This document shows positions 33,740 to 43,027 of a DNA stretch of 64,000 nt, piece after piece. Location: NCBI GenBank assembly GCA_003314535.1, contig POSG01000013.1, positions 1 through 64,000 of the forward strand, read 5' to 3'. A model generated the notes under the pieces. The model was not told where the DNA came from, ran no database searches, and worked only from the letters and a program-made list of their open reading frames with translations. How positions within the stretch are numbered: the stretch's first letter is position 1; each line of letters opens with the position of its first letter. Origin of the DNA: Geobacter sp. (GTDB taxonomy: Bacteria > Desulfobacterota > Desulfuromonadia > Geobacterales > Geobacteraceae). Made by a program: the position numbers and the translations under genes.

Positions 33740-35665
33740 ATGTTCAAAACAGTATTTTCCCGGATGTTTCTGCACGGCAGGGTGCGGTTGCTTGGCTTGC
33801 TGTTCCTGGTATTTCTCGCCATTTCCTTCATCACGAGAACCGTTTTGCTCTTCCATGCGATTCCGAACATGGACATCACGCCGTTGCTGGTCGGCAGGAT
33901 CTACGGAATCGGAATTTTCTTCGATAGCGTCACCTTTACCTATCTGTTCATACCGTTTTTCCTCTATGCCCTTTTCGTTCCCGACCGGTTGTTCAACTGC
34001 CGTCCCCTAACCTGGCTCTGTTTTTTCGTCATCACCTATATCCTGCTGTTTGATCTCGCAGCGGAATATTTCTTTTTTGCCGAATTCGGGGCGCGTTTCA
34101 ATTTTATTGCCATCGACTACCTCATCTACACGACGGAGGTCATCCGCAACATCCGGGAATCATATCCGGTCAACTGGATTTTTGCGGGAATCTTCATCAT
34201 CAACATCCTGGTGTTTCTTTTCCTCAGAAAACATATCGACCGTTGCCTGACCGATAAGACGATTCTTTGGAAAAGACTCAGGTCCGGCGTGGTCTTCGCG
34301 ATTCTGCCTATCCTTTCCTATGTGTCTGTCGACCTGACTGTTTTCGCCATAACAGCAGACAACTATGCCAACGAGCTTGCTGAAAACGGGCTCTACAACC
34401 TGGTTGCAGCTTTCAACAACAGCGAGCTGGATTACGACCGCTTTTACGCCGGAAAAGACGACAAGCTGGTACTCACCCGCCTGCATGAACTGGTAAGGGA
34501 GCCGAACAACCGCTATGTCAATCGGGACCCCCGCAACATGGCCCGTAAGATACACCACGATGGTGCCGAGAAAAGGCTCAATGTCATCGTCCTGGTGGAA
34601 GAGAGCATGAGCGGTGAATATCTCAAGGCATTCGGCGGCAAAGAAGGATTGACGCCGAATCTCGACCGGCTTGCCGGGGAGTCGCTCTTTTTCAGCAACC
34701 TGTATGCAGCCGGAACCAGGACAGTGCGCGGGCTGGAGGCCGTAACCCTTGCCATGCCGCCGCTGCCCGGCACTTCCCTCATCAAGCGTCCGCACAATGA
34801 AAACTTTTTCTCCTGGGGCTCGCTCATGCGGAGCCGGGGCTATGACACCAAGTTCATCTATGCCGGGCACGGATTCTTCGACAACATGAACTATTTCTTT
34901 TCCCACAATGGCTTCGCGATCGTTGACAAAACGGATTTCTCACGCGATGAAGTGACCTTTGACAATGCCTGGGGCGCCTGCGATGAGGACCTTTTCCGGA
35001 AGGTCATAAAGGAGGCGAACAAGTCATATGGGAGTAAAAAGCCGTTTTTCAGCATAGTCATGACAACCTCCAATCACCGGCCGTTCACCTATCCGGACGG
35101 AAAGATCGATATTCCATCCCATGCGGGGAGAAACGGGGGAGTGAAATATGCAGATTACGCCATCGGCAAACTCCTGGAAAACGCACGTAAGCAGCCCTGG
35201 TTCAATGACACTTTGTTCGTTATCGTCGCCGACCACTGCGCCGGCAGTGCCCGCAAGGTGGCCCTTCCCATAAAGAATTATCAGATCCCATTGCTGGTCT
35301 ATGCCCCCGGCCGGATACGTCCGCAAAAGATCGACACACTCGCCAGCCAGATCGACATTGCTCCGACCGTTCTCGGCTTGTTGAATTTCAGCTACGAGAC
35401 TAAGTTCCTCGGCAAAGATATCCTGCTCATGAAAAGCGGCGAGGGACGAGCTTTCATATCCACGTACGAGAGGCTCGGCTTCCTGAGAGACGACAAGATG
35501 GTTATCCTCGGCCCCAAGAAGGAAATCGAGTACTACCGTTTCGACCGGGTGACCGGGAAGACTGACGCAACAATCCTGCCGGAAGTCTATCTGCTTGATG
35601 CGCTTGGCTATTACCAGGGGACTAACTACCTCTACAAGTACAAGCTTGACCGGAACCCGTCCTGA
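33740..35665 (+). CDS. LTA synthase / sulfatase-family membrane protein
   Basis: 641 residues. Five N-terminal membrane segments (residues about 15-215) followed by a periplasmic alkaline-phosphatase-superfamily domain. Seen: LNVIVLVEESMSGEYLKAFG (metal ligand Glu), AGTRTVRGLEA (catalytic Thr region near residue 325) and FVIVADHCAGSA (metal ligands Asp-His). The family makes polyglycerol-phosphate or transfers phosphoglycerol or phosphoethanolamine to envelope glycans or lipids; in a Gram-negative, glucan or lipid modification is more likely. AAGGTGATT precedes the ATG. Confidence 0.87.
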   Translation: MFKTVFSRMFLHGRVRLLGLLFLVFLAISFITRTVLLFHAIPNMDITPLLVGRIYGIGIFFDSVTFTYLFIPFFLYALFVPDRLFNCRPLTWLCFFVITYILLFDLAAEYFFFAEFGARFNFIAIDYLIYTTEVIRNIRESYPVNWIFAGIFIINILVFLFLRKHIDRCLTDKTILWKRLRSGVVFAILPILSYVSVDLTVFAITADNYANELAENGLYNLVAAFNNSELDYDRFYAGKDDKLVLTRLHELVREPNNRYVNRDPRNMARKIHHDGAEKRLNVIVLVEESMSGEYLKAFGGKEGLTPNLDRLAGESLFFSNLYAAGTRTVRGLEAVTLAMPPLPGTSLIKRPHNENFFSWGSLMRSRGYDTKFIYAGHGFFDNMNYFFSHNGFAIVDKTDFSRDEVTFDNAWGACDEDLFRKVIKEANKSYGSKKPFFSIVMTTSNHRPFTYPDGKIDIPSHAGRNGGVKYADYAIGKLLENARKQPWFNDTLFVIVADHCAGSARKVALPIKNYQIPLLVYAPGRIRPQKIDTLASQIDIAPTVLGLLNFSYETKFLGKDILLMKSGEGRAFISTYERLGFLRDDKMVILGPKKEIEYYRFDRVTGKTDATILPEVYLLDALGYYQGTNYLYKYKLDRNPS

Positions 35666-35862
35666 TTGTCGGTTCCAGGCAATCAGGACGGGTATTCCCC
35701 GCTCGCAGGGCATCCTCTTTTTATTCACTGAAGTAACAAGAATCGTTACCATCAATCTGTCCTGTCCCGGTACCTTTTGCTTTGCGCTATGCTCCGTGAT
35801 AGTATTGTCCCTGTTCCGTCCGCTAAATCACCGGGAAGAGAATATGGGGAGCACAACGTATC

Positions 35863-36525
35863 ATGCGCATCCTGCTGGTAGAAGACGATCAGATGCTGGG
35901 CGACGCCCTGCGAACATCCCTCAAGCAGGAAGGATTCACCACCGATTGGGTGCGGGATGCCGAAGAGGCTGAACTGGCGCTTGCAACGGGGGATTACTCC
36001 CTCCTTCTTCTCGACCTCGGCCTTCCCGGAAAAGGCGGTCTCGATCTCCTTGCAGAGTTGCGAAGCACGGCCGATCCGGTCCCGGTGATCATCCTCACTG
36101 CCCGTGACGCTGTCCCGGACCGGATACGCGGGCTCGACGCCGGTGCGGACGATTACCTGGTGAAACCGTTCGATCCCGAAGAGCTGGCGGCCCGGATACG
36201 GGCACTTCATCGTCGTCGGGCCGGGCGGGCCGTTCCGCTCATCGAGCATGGTTCGCTGGTTCTCAACCCCGCAACCCGTCAGGTTCATCGTGACGGCAGG
36301 CGAGTGCATCTTTCGGCGCGGGAATACGTGATTCTGGCCGCTCTCATGGAGCGCCCGGGAACCCTTCTTTCCCGGGCTGCACTGGAAGAAAGGATCTACG
36401 GTTGGGGGGAGGAGATAGAGAGCAATGCGGTGGAGGTCCACATCCACAACCTGCGGAAGAAGATCGGGGCAGAGACCATCCGGACCGTTCGCGGTGTCGG
36501 CTACATGCTGGCGGACGTACCGTGA
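35863..36525 (+). CDS. OmpR-family response regulator (QseB/PmrA-like)
   Basis: 220 residues. Receiver domain with acidic pair EDDQ near residue 8, phosphoacceptor Asp51 (LLLDLGLPGKGG), Thr80-type switch (ILTARD) and Lys102 (LVKPFDPEEL). C-terminal winged helix with HLSAREYVILAALMERPG and RTVRGVGYML. It is coupled to the sensor kinase by a GTGA overlap. Targets are not evident; the closest architecture is QseB. Confidence 0.93.
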   Translation: MRILLVEDDQMLGDALRTSLKQEGFTTDWVRDAEEAELALATGDYSLLLLDLGLPGKGGLDLLAELRSTADPVPVIILTARDAVPDRIRGLDAGADDYLVKPFDPEELAARIRALHRRRAGRAVPLIEHGSLVLNPATRQVHRDGRRVHLSAREYVILAALMERPGTLLSRAALEERIYGWGEEIESNAVEVHIHNLRKKIGAETIRTVRGVGYMLADVP

Positions 36526-37832
36526 AATCCATCAGCCGCAGACTGCTTGCTCTCCTGCTGGGGGGGCTTCTGGTGGTCGGGCTTGCCGCAGGTATCGCCA
36601 CCTATCTGAAGGCACGGGAGGAGCTGGATGAGCTTTTCGATGACCAGCTTACCCAGATGGCCTACGCATTTTCCCGACAGGAGAGTATTGCCCAACTGCC
36701 TTCGCCGGGCATCCGCTACGAGGAGGAAGACGACTTTGCGATTCAGGTCTGGAAAAACGGCTCACTCGTCTTCGCCAACTTTCCGACAAGGACTCTCCCG
36801 CTCCAGTCGGAGGGGATAAGCACGGCATACTCCGAGGGCAGGTTCTGGCGGTTTTTTGTCCTGAGGACCGGTAGCCGGGTTATCCAGGTTTCCCAGCCGA
36901 TCGAAGCCCGGCGCGAAATCAGCCTCGATTTTACCTTGCGGACAATCGCTCCCCTGCTGCTGGCTTTCCCCGCCTTCGGGCTGATCATCTGGCTTGCCGT
37001 GCGCAGCGGGTTGCGGCCCCTTTCCCGGCTGGCAGGCGATATTTCCCGCCGCTCTCCGGCCGCCCTTGGTCCGGTTCCCCGGAACGGTCTTCCCGTTGAA
37101 GTCGTTCCATTGGCCGACCATCTCAATCTCCTCCTGGAAAAACTGGCCCATTCCATTGAAACGCAGAAACGGTTTGTCGCCGACGCGGCCCATGAACTCC
37201 GCACACCGCTCGCCGCGGTGCGACTCCAGGCGCGGGTCCTGGAAAAAAGCGCCAGCGAAGCCGAGCGTGCCGAGGCACTTGACCGGTTGAAGGAAGGCGT
37301 GGGGCGGGCCGCCCGGATGGTCGGACAGCTCCTGGCGCTGGCCCGCCTGGAACCCGAGGCGCCTCGGCTTCTTTCCCGTGTGATGCTGACCGGCCTGGCC
37401 AGGGAGATGGTGGGTGAACGGGCGCGGATCGCGTTGAAAAGGGGTGTGGACCTGGGGATGGCCGACAGCGAAACAATAGTCGTCACCGGAGAAGAGGAAG
37501 CGCTCCGGGCGATTATCGCCAACCTGATTGACAACGCGATCCGCCATGCTCCCTGGGGTGGGGCGGTGGATGTGACGGTGCGCAGTGACGCGCACGGGGT
37601 AATAATTGGAGTCGTCGATACCGGCCCCGGCATCCCTCCGGAGGACAGGGACCGGGTTTTCGACCGCTTTTTCAGAAAGGGGACCTCCTCCGGGAGCGGC
37701 CTCGGCCTCGCCATCGTGAAATCCGCTGTCGAGCGGCACGGCGGGACCATTTCACTGAGTGAGGGCAGGGACGGGAAAGGTTTGAAAGTGACCGTTTTCC
37801 TCCCGCTTGTCCCTTTCAAGGAGGACACATGA
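36522..37832 (+). CDS. sensor histidine kinase (QseC-like)
   Basis: 436 residues, GTG start overlapping the regulator stop. Two membrane segments (about residues 9-28 and 145-167) enclose a periplasmic sensor of about 115 residues. Then HAMP, the H-box FVADAAHELRTPLAAVRLQA with the phospho-His, N-box (NLIDNAIRHAP) and G-boxes (VVDTGPGIPPEDR, GSGLGLAIVKS). It is followed by an ATGA overlap with a DUF1003 gene. The signal is unknown. Confidence 0.92.
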   Translation: MKSISRRLLALLLGGLLVVGLAAGIATYLKAREELDELFDDQLTQMAYAFSRQESIAQLPSPGIRYEEEDDFAIQVWKNGSLVFANFPTRTLPLQSEGISTAYSEGRFWRFFVLRTGSRVIQVSQPIEARREISLDFTLRTIAPLLLAFPAFGLIIWLAVRSGLRPLSRLAGDISRRSPAALGPVPRNGLPVEVVPLADHLNLLLEKLAHSIETQKRFVADAAHELRTPLAAVRLQARVLEKSASEAERAEALDRLKEGVGRAARMVGQLLALARLEPEAPRLLSRVMLTGLAREMVGERARIALKRGVDLGMADSETIVVTGEEEALRAIIANLIDNAIRHAPWGGAVDVTVRSDAHGVIIGVVDTGPGIPPEDRDRVFDRFFRKGTSSGSGLGLAIVKSAVERHGGTISLSEGRDGKGLKVTVFLPLVPFKEDT

Positions 37833-38305
37833 AGAATGCCAGGTTTCCCGCGCCGTACCGTCACGAGCACCCGCCGGTACAGAACGTCAACCAGATCGCC
37901 GACACCCGGCTGACCCGGGGGCAGAAGGCTGCCGACCGCGTTGCCGGTACGGTCGGCTCCTGGTGGTTCATCATCACCCAGTCAATCATTCTCGTGGTAT
38001 GGGGTGTCCTGAACTTGACTGCCTGGGTCCGGCACTGGGATCCCTATCCCTTTATCCTCATGAACCTTGTCCTATCCCTCCAGGCGGCCTATACTGCGCC
38101 GGTCATCATGATGAGCCAGAACCGGCAGGCGGAACGGGACCGGCTGGAAGCCCACAACGACTACCAGATAAACCAGCAGGCGGAAGAAGAGGTCCGGGCC
38201 ATCCTCGAACACCTGGCAGCGCAGAACGAGGTCCTCGAAGAGCTCCACAGGACTTTGAACGAATTGAAGGAAAACAAAGTGGGTGCCCTCCCGACCAATG
38301 TCTAG
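37829..38305 (+). CDS. DUF1003 membrane protein
   Basis: 158 residues. DUF1003 core: ADRVAGTVGSWWFIITQSII, VWGVLNLTAWVRHWDPYPFI and LNLVLSLQAAYTAPVIMMSQ split across two membrane segments, followed by a cytoplasmic coiled coil (RQAERDRLEAHNDYQINQQA). Function unknown. It overlaps the kinase stop, so it belongs to the two-component operon and may be part of its output or sensing. Confidence 0.87.
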   Translation: MKNARFPAPYRHEHPPVQNVNQIADTRLTRGQKAADRVAGTVGSWWFIITQSIILVVWGVLNLTAWVRHWDPYPFILMNLVLSLQAAYTAPVIMMSQNRQAERDRLEAHNDYQINQQAEEEVRAILEHLAAQNEVLEELHRTLNELKENKVGALPTNV

Positions 38306-38329
38306 ACAAGCAGGCCGGCGAATCATGCG

Positions 38330-38364
38330 GTCCCCCTGTCCGCAAGGCAGATGGACAGGGGGAT
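38330..38364. terminator. terminator hairpin between convergent genes
   Basis: TCCCCCTGTCC / GGACAGGGGGA with an 11-base loop, between the DUF1003 gene and the convergent disulfide reductase. Confidence 0.65.
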
Positions 38365-38395
38365 TGACCGAGATAAATGCGCGTGCCCAAGGGAG

Positions 38396-40090
38396 TTATT
38401 TCTCCCGCCGGTACGGCCAGGCCATGACGCCGCCCTCCAGAACCTTCACGTTTCTCCAGCCGTTTGCTTCCAGTACCACAGCCGCTTCATACCCGCGCAG
38501 GGAAATTTTGCAGTAGCAGACGATTTCCCGCTCCTTGTCATCAGGAAGGTCACCCAGCCGGTGCCGCAGATCACCGATGGGAATCAGCGTCTCGCCGATG
38601 CCGAGGCGCATCATGTCGAACTCGCCCGGGGTGCGCACGTCCAGCAGGAAGGGCTTTTCCCCCTTGTCCAGCTTCTCCCTGAGTTCCGCCGCGCCAATGC
38701 CCTTCAGCCTGCCCTTGAGCTTGTTCTCCATCAGGTGGGCGGTTGCGATGAAGTGGTCGATGGGCAGGGAATAGGGCGGCGCGTAGGGGAGGTCGGCATT
38801 CACAAGGTCTGCGACCCTGAGCTTGCCGAGGATGGCTATTGCCGCCATGGCGACCTGCTTGCCCACGTCTCCGGGCCCTACGCACTGGAGCCCGAGAATC
38901 CTGCCTGTGGTCCCGTCAACCACCATCTTTGATATGAGCAGCTTGGCGCCCATGAATTCGGGCTTGTCCAGGCTTGCGTTGATGACGGTGACCACGTCCT
39001 TGTACCCTTCCTGCCGCGCCCGGCTCTCGGAAAGCCCCGTGGAGCCGGCGCTGAAGTCGAACACCTTGCAGATGCCGGTGTGGAAGGTGCCCGGGAAGGT
39101 GACGCTGTTGCCCAGGGCGGCGTTTTCGCCGGCCACGCGCCCTTCCAGGTTGGCAAGGTCGCCGAAAGGGGCGCGGGTCTTCTTGCCGGTAATGCGCTGC
39201 ACCACTTCGACGCAGTCGCCGACCGCATAGATGTCCGGGTCAGACGTCTGCAGGTACTCGTCCACCAGGATGCCGCCGGTTGCCCCGATCTCAAGTCCGG
39301 CAGCCCGGGCCAGGTCCGTGTTGGGCTCTACGCCGATTGCCAGCACCGCCAGTTCGCAAGGGAGTTCGGTTCCGTTCTCAAGCCGGACTGCCTTGAGCTT
39401 GCCGTTTTCACCGATGAACCCGGCCAGCCTGACATCGGTGATGACGTTGGCCGCCTTGCTCCGCACGTGGTTTTCCAGCACCTTGGCCATCTCCCAGTCA
39501 AGGAACATGAGAATCTGGGGAAGCATCTCGATTACGGTGATTTCGATGCCGGACAGCTGGAGAGCTTCGCAGGTTTCGATGCCGATCAGTCCACCGCCGA
39601 TTACCACTGCCTTCTTGATCGTTCCCTCGTCGCGGATGCGGCGCAGAAAATCCGCGTCGCGCATGGATTGCAGGGTCGTCACGCCTTCCAGGTCGATGCC
39701 TGGGACCGGCGGCTTGCGCGCCCTGGCCCCGGTGGCGATGATCAGCTTGTCGTAGGGCAGTTCGTCAAACTTGCCCGTTTTCAGGTCGCGGCACGTCACT
39801 GTCCTGCGTTCCCGGTCGATGGAGGTCACCTCGGTTTCGGTGCGCGCCGTTACTCCCTTGGTGTTCACGAAGAAATTGGGGTCTCGCACCTCACCGTAGG
39901 GCGTGCTGAGCAGGGCATTGCGGTTGTTGAACACGCCGCCCACGAAATATGGATAGCCGCAGGACGCCATGGACAGCTCCGGCGCCCTCTGGATAATGGC
40001 CACCTCCGCATTCGGATCAAGGCGCTTGGCACGCGCCGCGGCCTTGGGCCCGGCCGCCGAGCCTCCGATAACGATGATTTTCTTGCTCAT
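38396..40090 (-). CDS. CoA-disulfide/persulfide reductase fused to rhodanese
   Basis: 564 residues. Two-dinucleotide-binding flavoprotein (IIVIGGSAAGPKAAARAK, KAVVIGGGLIGIETCEAL, IYAVGDC) with catalytic Cys44 in SMASCGYPYFVGG, as in CoA-disulfide reductases and NADH persulfide reductase. A C-terminal rhodanese domain (about 455-560) has an active-site-like Cys at 527 (VCYCKISLRGYEAA). It reduces CoA disulfides, persulfides or polysulfides in the cytoplasm. GGAGGAGG precedes the ATG at 40090. A palindrome around the -35 suggests a repressor. Confidence 0.88.
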   Translation of the reverse strand: MSKKIIVIGGSAAGPKAAARAKRLDPNAEVAIIQRAPELSMASCGYPYFVGGVFNNRNALLSTPYGEVRDPNFFVNTKGVTARTETEVTSIDRERRTVTCRDLKTGKFDELPYDKLIIATGARARKPPVPGIDLEGVTTLQSMRDADFLRRIRDEGTIKKAVVIGGGLIGIETCEALQLSGIEITVIEMLPQILMFLDWEMAKVLENHVRSKAANVITDVRLAGFIGENGKLKAVRLENGTELPCELAVLAIGVEPNTDLARAAGLEIGATGGILVDEYLQTSDPDIYAVGDCVEVVQRITGKKTRAPFGDLANLEGRVAGENAALGNSVTFPGTFHTGICKVFDFSAGSTGLSESRARQEGYKDVVTVINASLDKPEFMGAKLLISKMVVDGTTGRILGLQCVGPGDVGKQVAMAAIAILGKLRVADLVNADLPYAPPYSLPIDHFIATAHLMENKLKGRLKGIGAAELREKLDKGEKPFLLDVRTPGEFDMMRLGIGETLIPIGDLRHRLGDLPDDKEREIVCYCKISLRGYEAAVVLEANGWRNVKVLEGGVMAWPYRREK

Positions 40091-40211
40091 GGTTCGCCTC
40101 CTCCTTTGTCTCTTTCCACTATATTGAGCGTTGCGCGTGCAGGTCGTTCTACCTTTGCCGTTGAGGCGACACTGCTCTTGCCGCTTAAACATACAAAAAG
40201 TAATATATATT

Positions 40212-40248
40212 GATAACGGCAATTGTCAACTGTATTTTGCCGTTATTC
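40212..40248 (-). promoter_or_regulatory. promoter and palindromic operator of the disulfide reductase
   Basis: Inverted repeat GATAACGGCAA (40212-40222) and TTGCCGTTATT (40237-40247), separated by 14 bases, frames a minus-strand TTGACA. A TATATT-like -10 follows about 16 bases on. This looks like an operator for a dimeric repressor, possibly a sulfide or redox sensor. Confidence 0.6.
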
Positions 40249-40375
40249 TTTTTTCAAGCAGGGACATATCGGCATGGCGGCAAACAGGGGGGTCTGAAAA
40301 AACAGTCACGCGGAATATTGAGGTGGGGGAAAGGGGAAGCGCCGCTGCGGGAGCCTCCCCTCAGCCTTGGGCAGG

Positions 40376-40771
40376 TCAGGGGTGCTCGATGAGCTGGATG
40401 AACTCCTCTTTCTTGACCTCGTCCACGATCCAGGAGCAGGCCTGGAAGCAGCGGTCGCGGGTCTTGCCGGAAACGATGGCCAGCAGGACCGAGTCGCATG
40501 CGCCGATGGTTCCGAGGCGGTGAACGATCAGAGCCTGGTTGAGGCTGAACTTTTCCTCAGCCGATCGGGCGATTGCGGCGAGCCTTTCATCGACATCAGG
40601 GGTAAGGGCTTTGAGTTCCACCTTTGAGAAACCGGCGACTTGTTTTCCCGGACGTTTCACGCGGCCGTGATGCAGAACCACAGTGCCGGTGCAGTCGGTT
40701 TCCCGCTCCAGAAAAGCGCGGTACAGTTCCAGGTGGTCGAACGGTTGCTCAGTTGCGTATGCGGTGATCAT
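40376..40771 (-). CDS. moaE: molybdopterin synthase large subunit-like (MoaE)
   Basis: 131 residues. FLERETDCTGTVVLHHGRVK and RLGTIGACDSVLLAIVSGKT match MoaE, which transfers sulfur from MoaD to precursor Z. The protein stops soon after the helix CFQACSWIVDEVKKEEFIQL and lacks the usual PxWKKE segment with the second conserved Lys, so its activity is open. GGAGGAAAC precedes the ATG. Last gene of the Moco-riboswitch operon B, 80 bases after modA. Confidence 0.8.
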   Translation of the reverse strand: MITAYATEQPFDHLELYRAFLERETDCTGTVVLHHGRVKRPGKQVAGFSKVELKALTPDVDERLAAIARSAEEKFSLNQALIVHRLGTIGACDSVLLAIVSGKTRDRCFQACSWIVDEVKKEEFIQLIEHP

Positions 40772-40851
40772 GTTTCCTCCATGAGAAATTGTTTTCCGCA
40801 ACACTATCACCGGTGCAGTGCAGAGTGCAACGCCTGTTTTGCCTGATGAAA

Positions 40852-41646
40852 TCATGATCGCTTGGCGAACAGTGGGGTGAACCGGTATTTTGCGAAAACC
40901 ACGCCTGCCTCGGGAGATTTGAGGAATTCCATGAACTTCCTGGTTGCGTCCCTGTGCTTGCTGGCTTTGAGAGCGGCCATGCTGAAGTGGATGGGGGCGT
41001 GTGATCCTTTGGGCGCCACCGCAACCAGCGTTCCGCTCTTCATTGCCGCTGTATCCGATCGATAGACCAGACCCGCGTCCACGTTTCCCGAATCCACGTA
41101 GGCGAGCACGGTGCGCACATCCTTGGCGTACAGGATGCGCTTTTTGACTTTGTTCCATAACCCGAGACTGGTCAGTGTTTCCCGAGCGTATTTCCCGGCC
41201 GGCACCGTTTCCGGCAGGCCGATGCTGATGGACTGCGCCTTGTCAAGATCGCCGAAGGACTTGATCACGGCCTTCTTTTCCTGCGCCGTGACCAGCACTA
41301 TTTCGTTGCCGAGAAGATCAGTTCTCGTTTCCGGGATGATCAGCCCTTGCCGCTGGAGCTCGTCCATCTCCTTTTTCCCTGGGGTGAAAAAGAGGTCGGC
41401 GGGGACCCCTTCTTCGACCTGCTTCCTCAGGATGCCCGACGCCGCGAAACTGAAACGTATCTCCACTGCCGGGGTCTTTTTGCCATAGATCGTTTTCAGT
41501 TCGTTCAGGGCATCCTTCAGACCGGCGCCTGCCAGGACCTGCAGGGCGACCTTGTCCGCTGCACGACTCGTGGCCGGCGCAGCGGCGCAGAACAGCAGCA
41601 TCAGTGCCGCGAGAAAAGCCCTATGAGATATACGTCTCTGCTTCAT
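40852..41646 (-). CDS. modA: molybdate/tungstate-binding periplasmic protein
   Basis: 264 residues. Signal peptide (AFLAALMLLFCAAAPATSRA), then ModA features: LQVLAGAGLKDALNELKTIY, RFSFAASGILRKQVEEGVPA, DLFFTPGKKEMD, GLVYRSDTA. It binds the oxyanion for an ABC importer, but modB and modC are not in the window. AAAGGAG lies before the ATG at 41646. It overlaps a fragment of a molybdopterin-binding protein by 26 bases. Confidence 0.9.
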   Translation of the reverse strand: MKQRRISHRAFLAALMLLFCAAAPATSRAADKVALQVLAGAGLKDALNELKTIYGKKTPAVEIRFSFAASGILRKQVEEGVPADLFFTPGKKEMDELQRQGLIIPETRTDLLGNEIVLVTAQEKKAVIKSFGDLDKAQSISIGLPETVPAGKYARETLTSLGLWNKVKKRILYAKDVRTVLAYVDSGNVDAGLVYRSDTAAMKSGTLVAVAPKGSHAPIHFSMAALKASKHRDATRKFMEFLKSPEAGVVFAKYRFTPLFAKRS

Positions 41647-41839
41647 AGTTTGTTCTCCTTTGGAATGAGTATTTCCCAAGACCACATCCCCTGTGTCCCA
41701 TTTTCGCGAAACCAGCTGCATCGGGACGCACCCCGGCGAAGATCACGGGAAGCACGTCGTTTTCTCCTGGCACGGCCTTTGCCGCACCCTGGCCCAGGGC
41801 CATGCTGACGGCCTCTTCGATCCTGACTTTTCTAATCAT
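41621..41839 (-). pseudogene. N-terminal fragment of a molybdopterin-binding protein
   Basis: 72 residues. The first part, MIRKVRIEEAVSMALGQGAA KAVPGE when read without the gap, resembles the N-terminus of clostridial-type molybdopterin-binding (MoeA/MogA-like) proteins, which usually read RKVxVEEAVGMVLxHDxTxIVPGE. The rest of the domain is missing and the frame runs into the modA start. RBS AAAGGA is present, so it may still be translated and couple to modA. Confidence 0.5.
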
Positions 41840-41917
41840 GTTAAGCAGTCCTTTCATGGATCATTTTTCGGTTTCAGCGTTGCCGCATAACCGGCGGTTG
41901 AAAGATGAAATGTATTT

Positions 41918-43027
41918 TCAGAAGAACGATTCGTACTCCCTGTCGGACAGACCGTAGGCATAAAACCGCTTGTAGAAGGACACGGTTTCCTTCTTCAGAT
42001 CCAGCCCTTTCATCCGTTCGGGATACAGGGTCTTTGCCAGCCACATGATGCCCAGAATCGCCTCTGGGGATGGGCGGTCCCACCAGAAGGCCCCAACCGG
42101 ACACGGGTGGACGCGATTAACCCTCACGGCTTTTACATTTTTCATCCTCTGATTGGCTTTGAACGATCTGTCCGGCGATATTGAGCCTTTGTCGTTGTGA
42201 ACGACGATAACGTCCGGGTTCCATACCAAAAGTTGCTCAAGGGTCACCTGCCTTGCCGGGCCAATATCCGCGGCCACATTGACGCCTCCTGCCGCCGCGA
42301 TGAAGTGCTGCCCCCACCACAGGCGGCCGTCCGTGGAAAGTGAAGACTCCGAGCCCAGGTAAAAGACCCTTTTCCGCTTCGACAGGGGAATGCCGGATAC
42401 CCGTCTGCGGATATACGACAGACGTTCCCTCCAGAAGGAGACCAGGGCGGCGGCCCTTTTTTCCGTTCCGAAGACCCTCCCCATCATCCTGAATTCCGCC
42501 AGCAGAGCGTCAATATCAGCGCGGCCTATCGCAGCCGTCACCACCGGAATGCCCAGGCTTTCAATCTTCCTGTTGGCGCGGGGAGAGGTTATACCGGCTA
42601 TGACCAGATCGGGCTTCAGCGCCATGATCCTCTCGATGCTCACGTTTTCAAAAGAGCCCGCATCCTCTGTGGCTGCGAAGCAGGGGTACATCTTCAACAG
42701 GTTCGGAAAACGCTGCATGGAAGGCTGGGCCACGATCCTGTCGGCAGCGCCCATGACCGATACCTCATGGGTCGCGCCGCCGTAGCAGGTGATGATAACC
42801 CTGCGGACAGCTTCGGGAAGCACGACCGTACGCCCGGCTGCATCCACTATGGTCTTCGGCGAGGCGCCTGTCGCGCTCATTCCGCGCGCATGGGCCATGG
42901 GCGGAAAAAGCCCGCAAAAAAACAGGGGCAGCATGGCCATTGCGACGCACGCACAGCGGGCGAAACGCTTCGCCGGATATGCGCTGCCCGAAACCCCCGA
43001 GCGGCTTTCAGTTTCAGGGTTTTTCAT
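41918..43027 (-). CDS. periplasmic metal-complex binding protein (BtuF/FepB-like) 1
   Basis: 369 residues. A signal segment (CVAMAMLPLFFCGLFPPMAHA) after a basic start, then a PeriBP_2 fold: KTIVDAAGRTVVLPEAVRRV, IMALKPDLVIAGITSPRANR, LLVWNPDVIVVHNDKG. Its tail, FYKRFYAYGLSDREYESFF, is like those of the other three binding domains here. It would pass a chelated metal or cofactor to an ABC importer. The ATG overlaps the stop of the next binding protein (ATGA). No permease gene is adjacent. Confidence 0.87.
   Translation of the reverse strand: MKNPETESRSGVSGSAYPAKRFARCACVAMAMLPLFFCGLFPPMAHARGMSATGASPKTIVDAAGRTVVLPEAVRRVIITCYGGATHEVSVMGAADRIVAQPSMQRFPNLLKMYPCFAATEDAGSFENVSIERIMALKPDLVIAGITSPRANRKIESLGIPVVTAAIGRADIDALLAEFRMMGRVFGTEKRAAALVSFWRERLSYIRRRVSGIPLSKRKRVFYLGSESSLSTDGRLWWGQHFIAAAGGVNVAADIGPARQVTLEQLLVWNPDVIVVHNDKGSISPDRSFKANQRMKNVKAVRVNRVHPCPVGAFWWDRPSPEAILGIMWLAKTLYPERMKGLDLKKETVSFYKRFYAYGLSDREYESFF

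Noticed and set aside
39080-40213. 377-codon plus-strand frame opposite the disulfide reductase
   Set aside because: Shadow frame; the minus strand has two dinucleotide-binding folds and a rhodanese domain.
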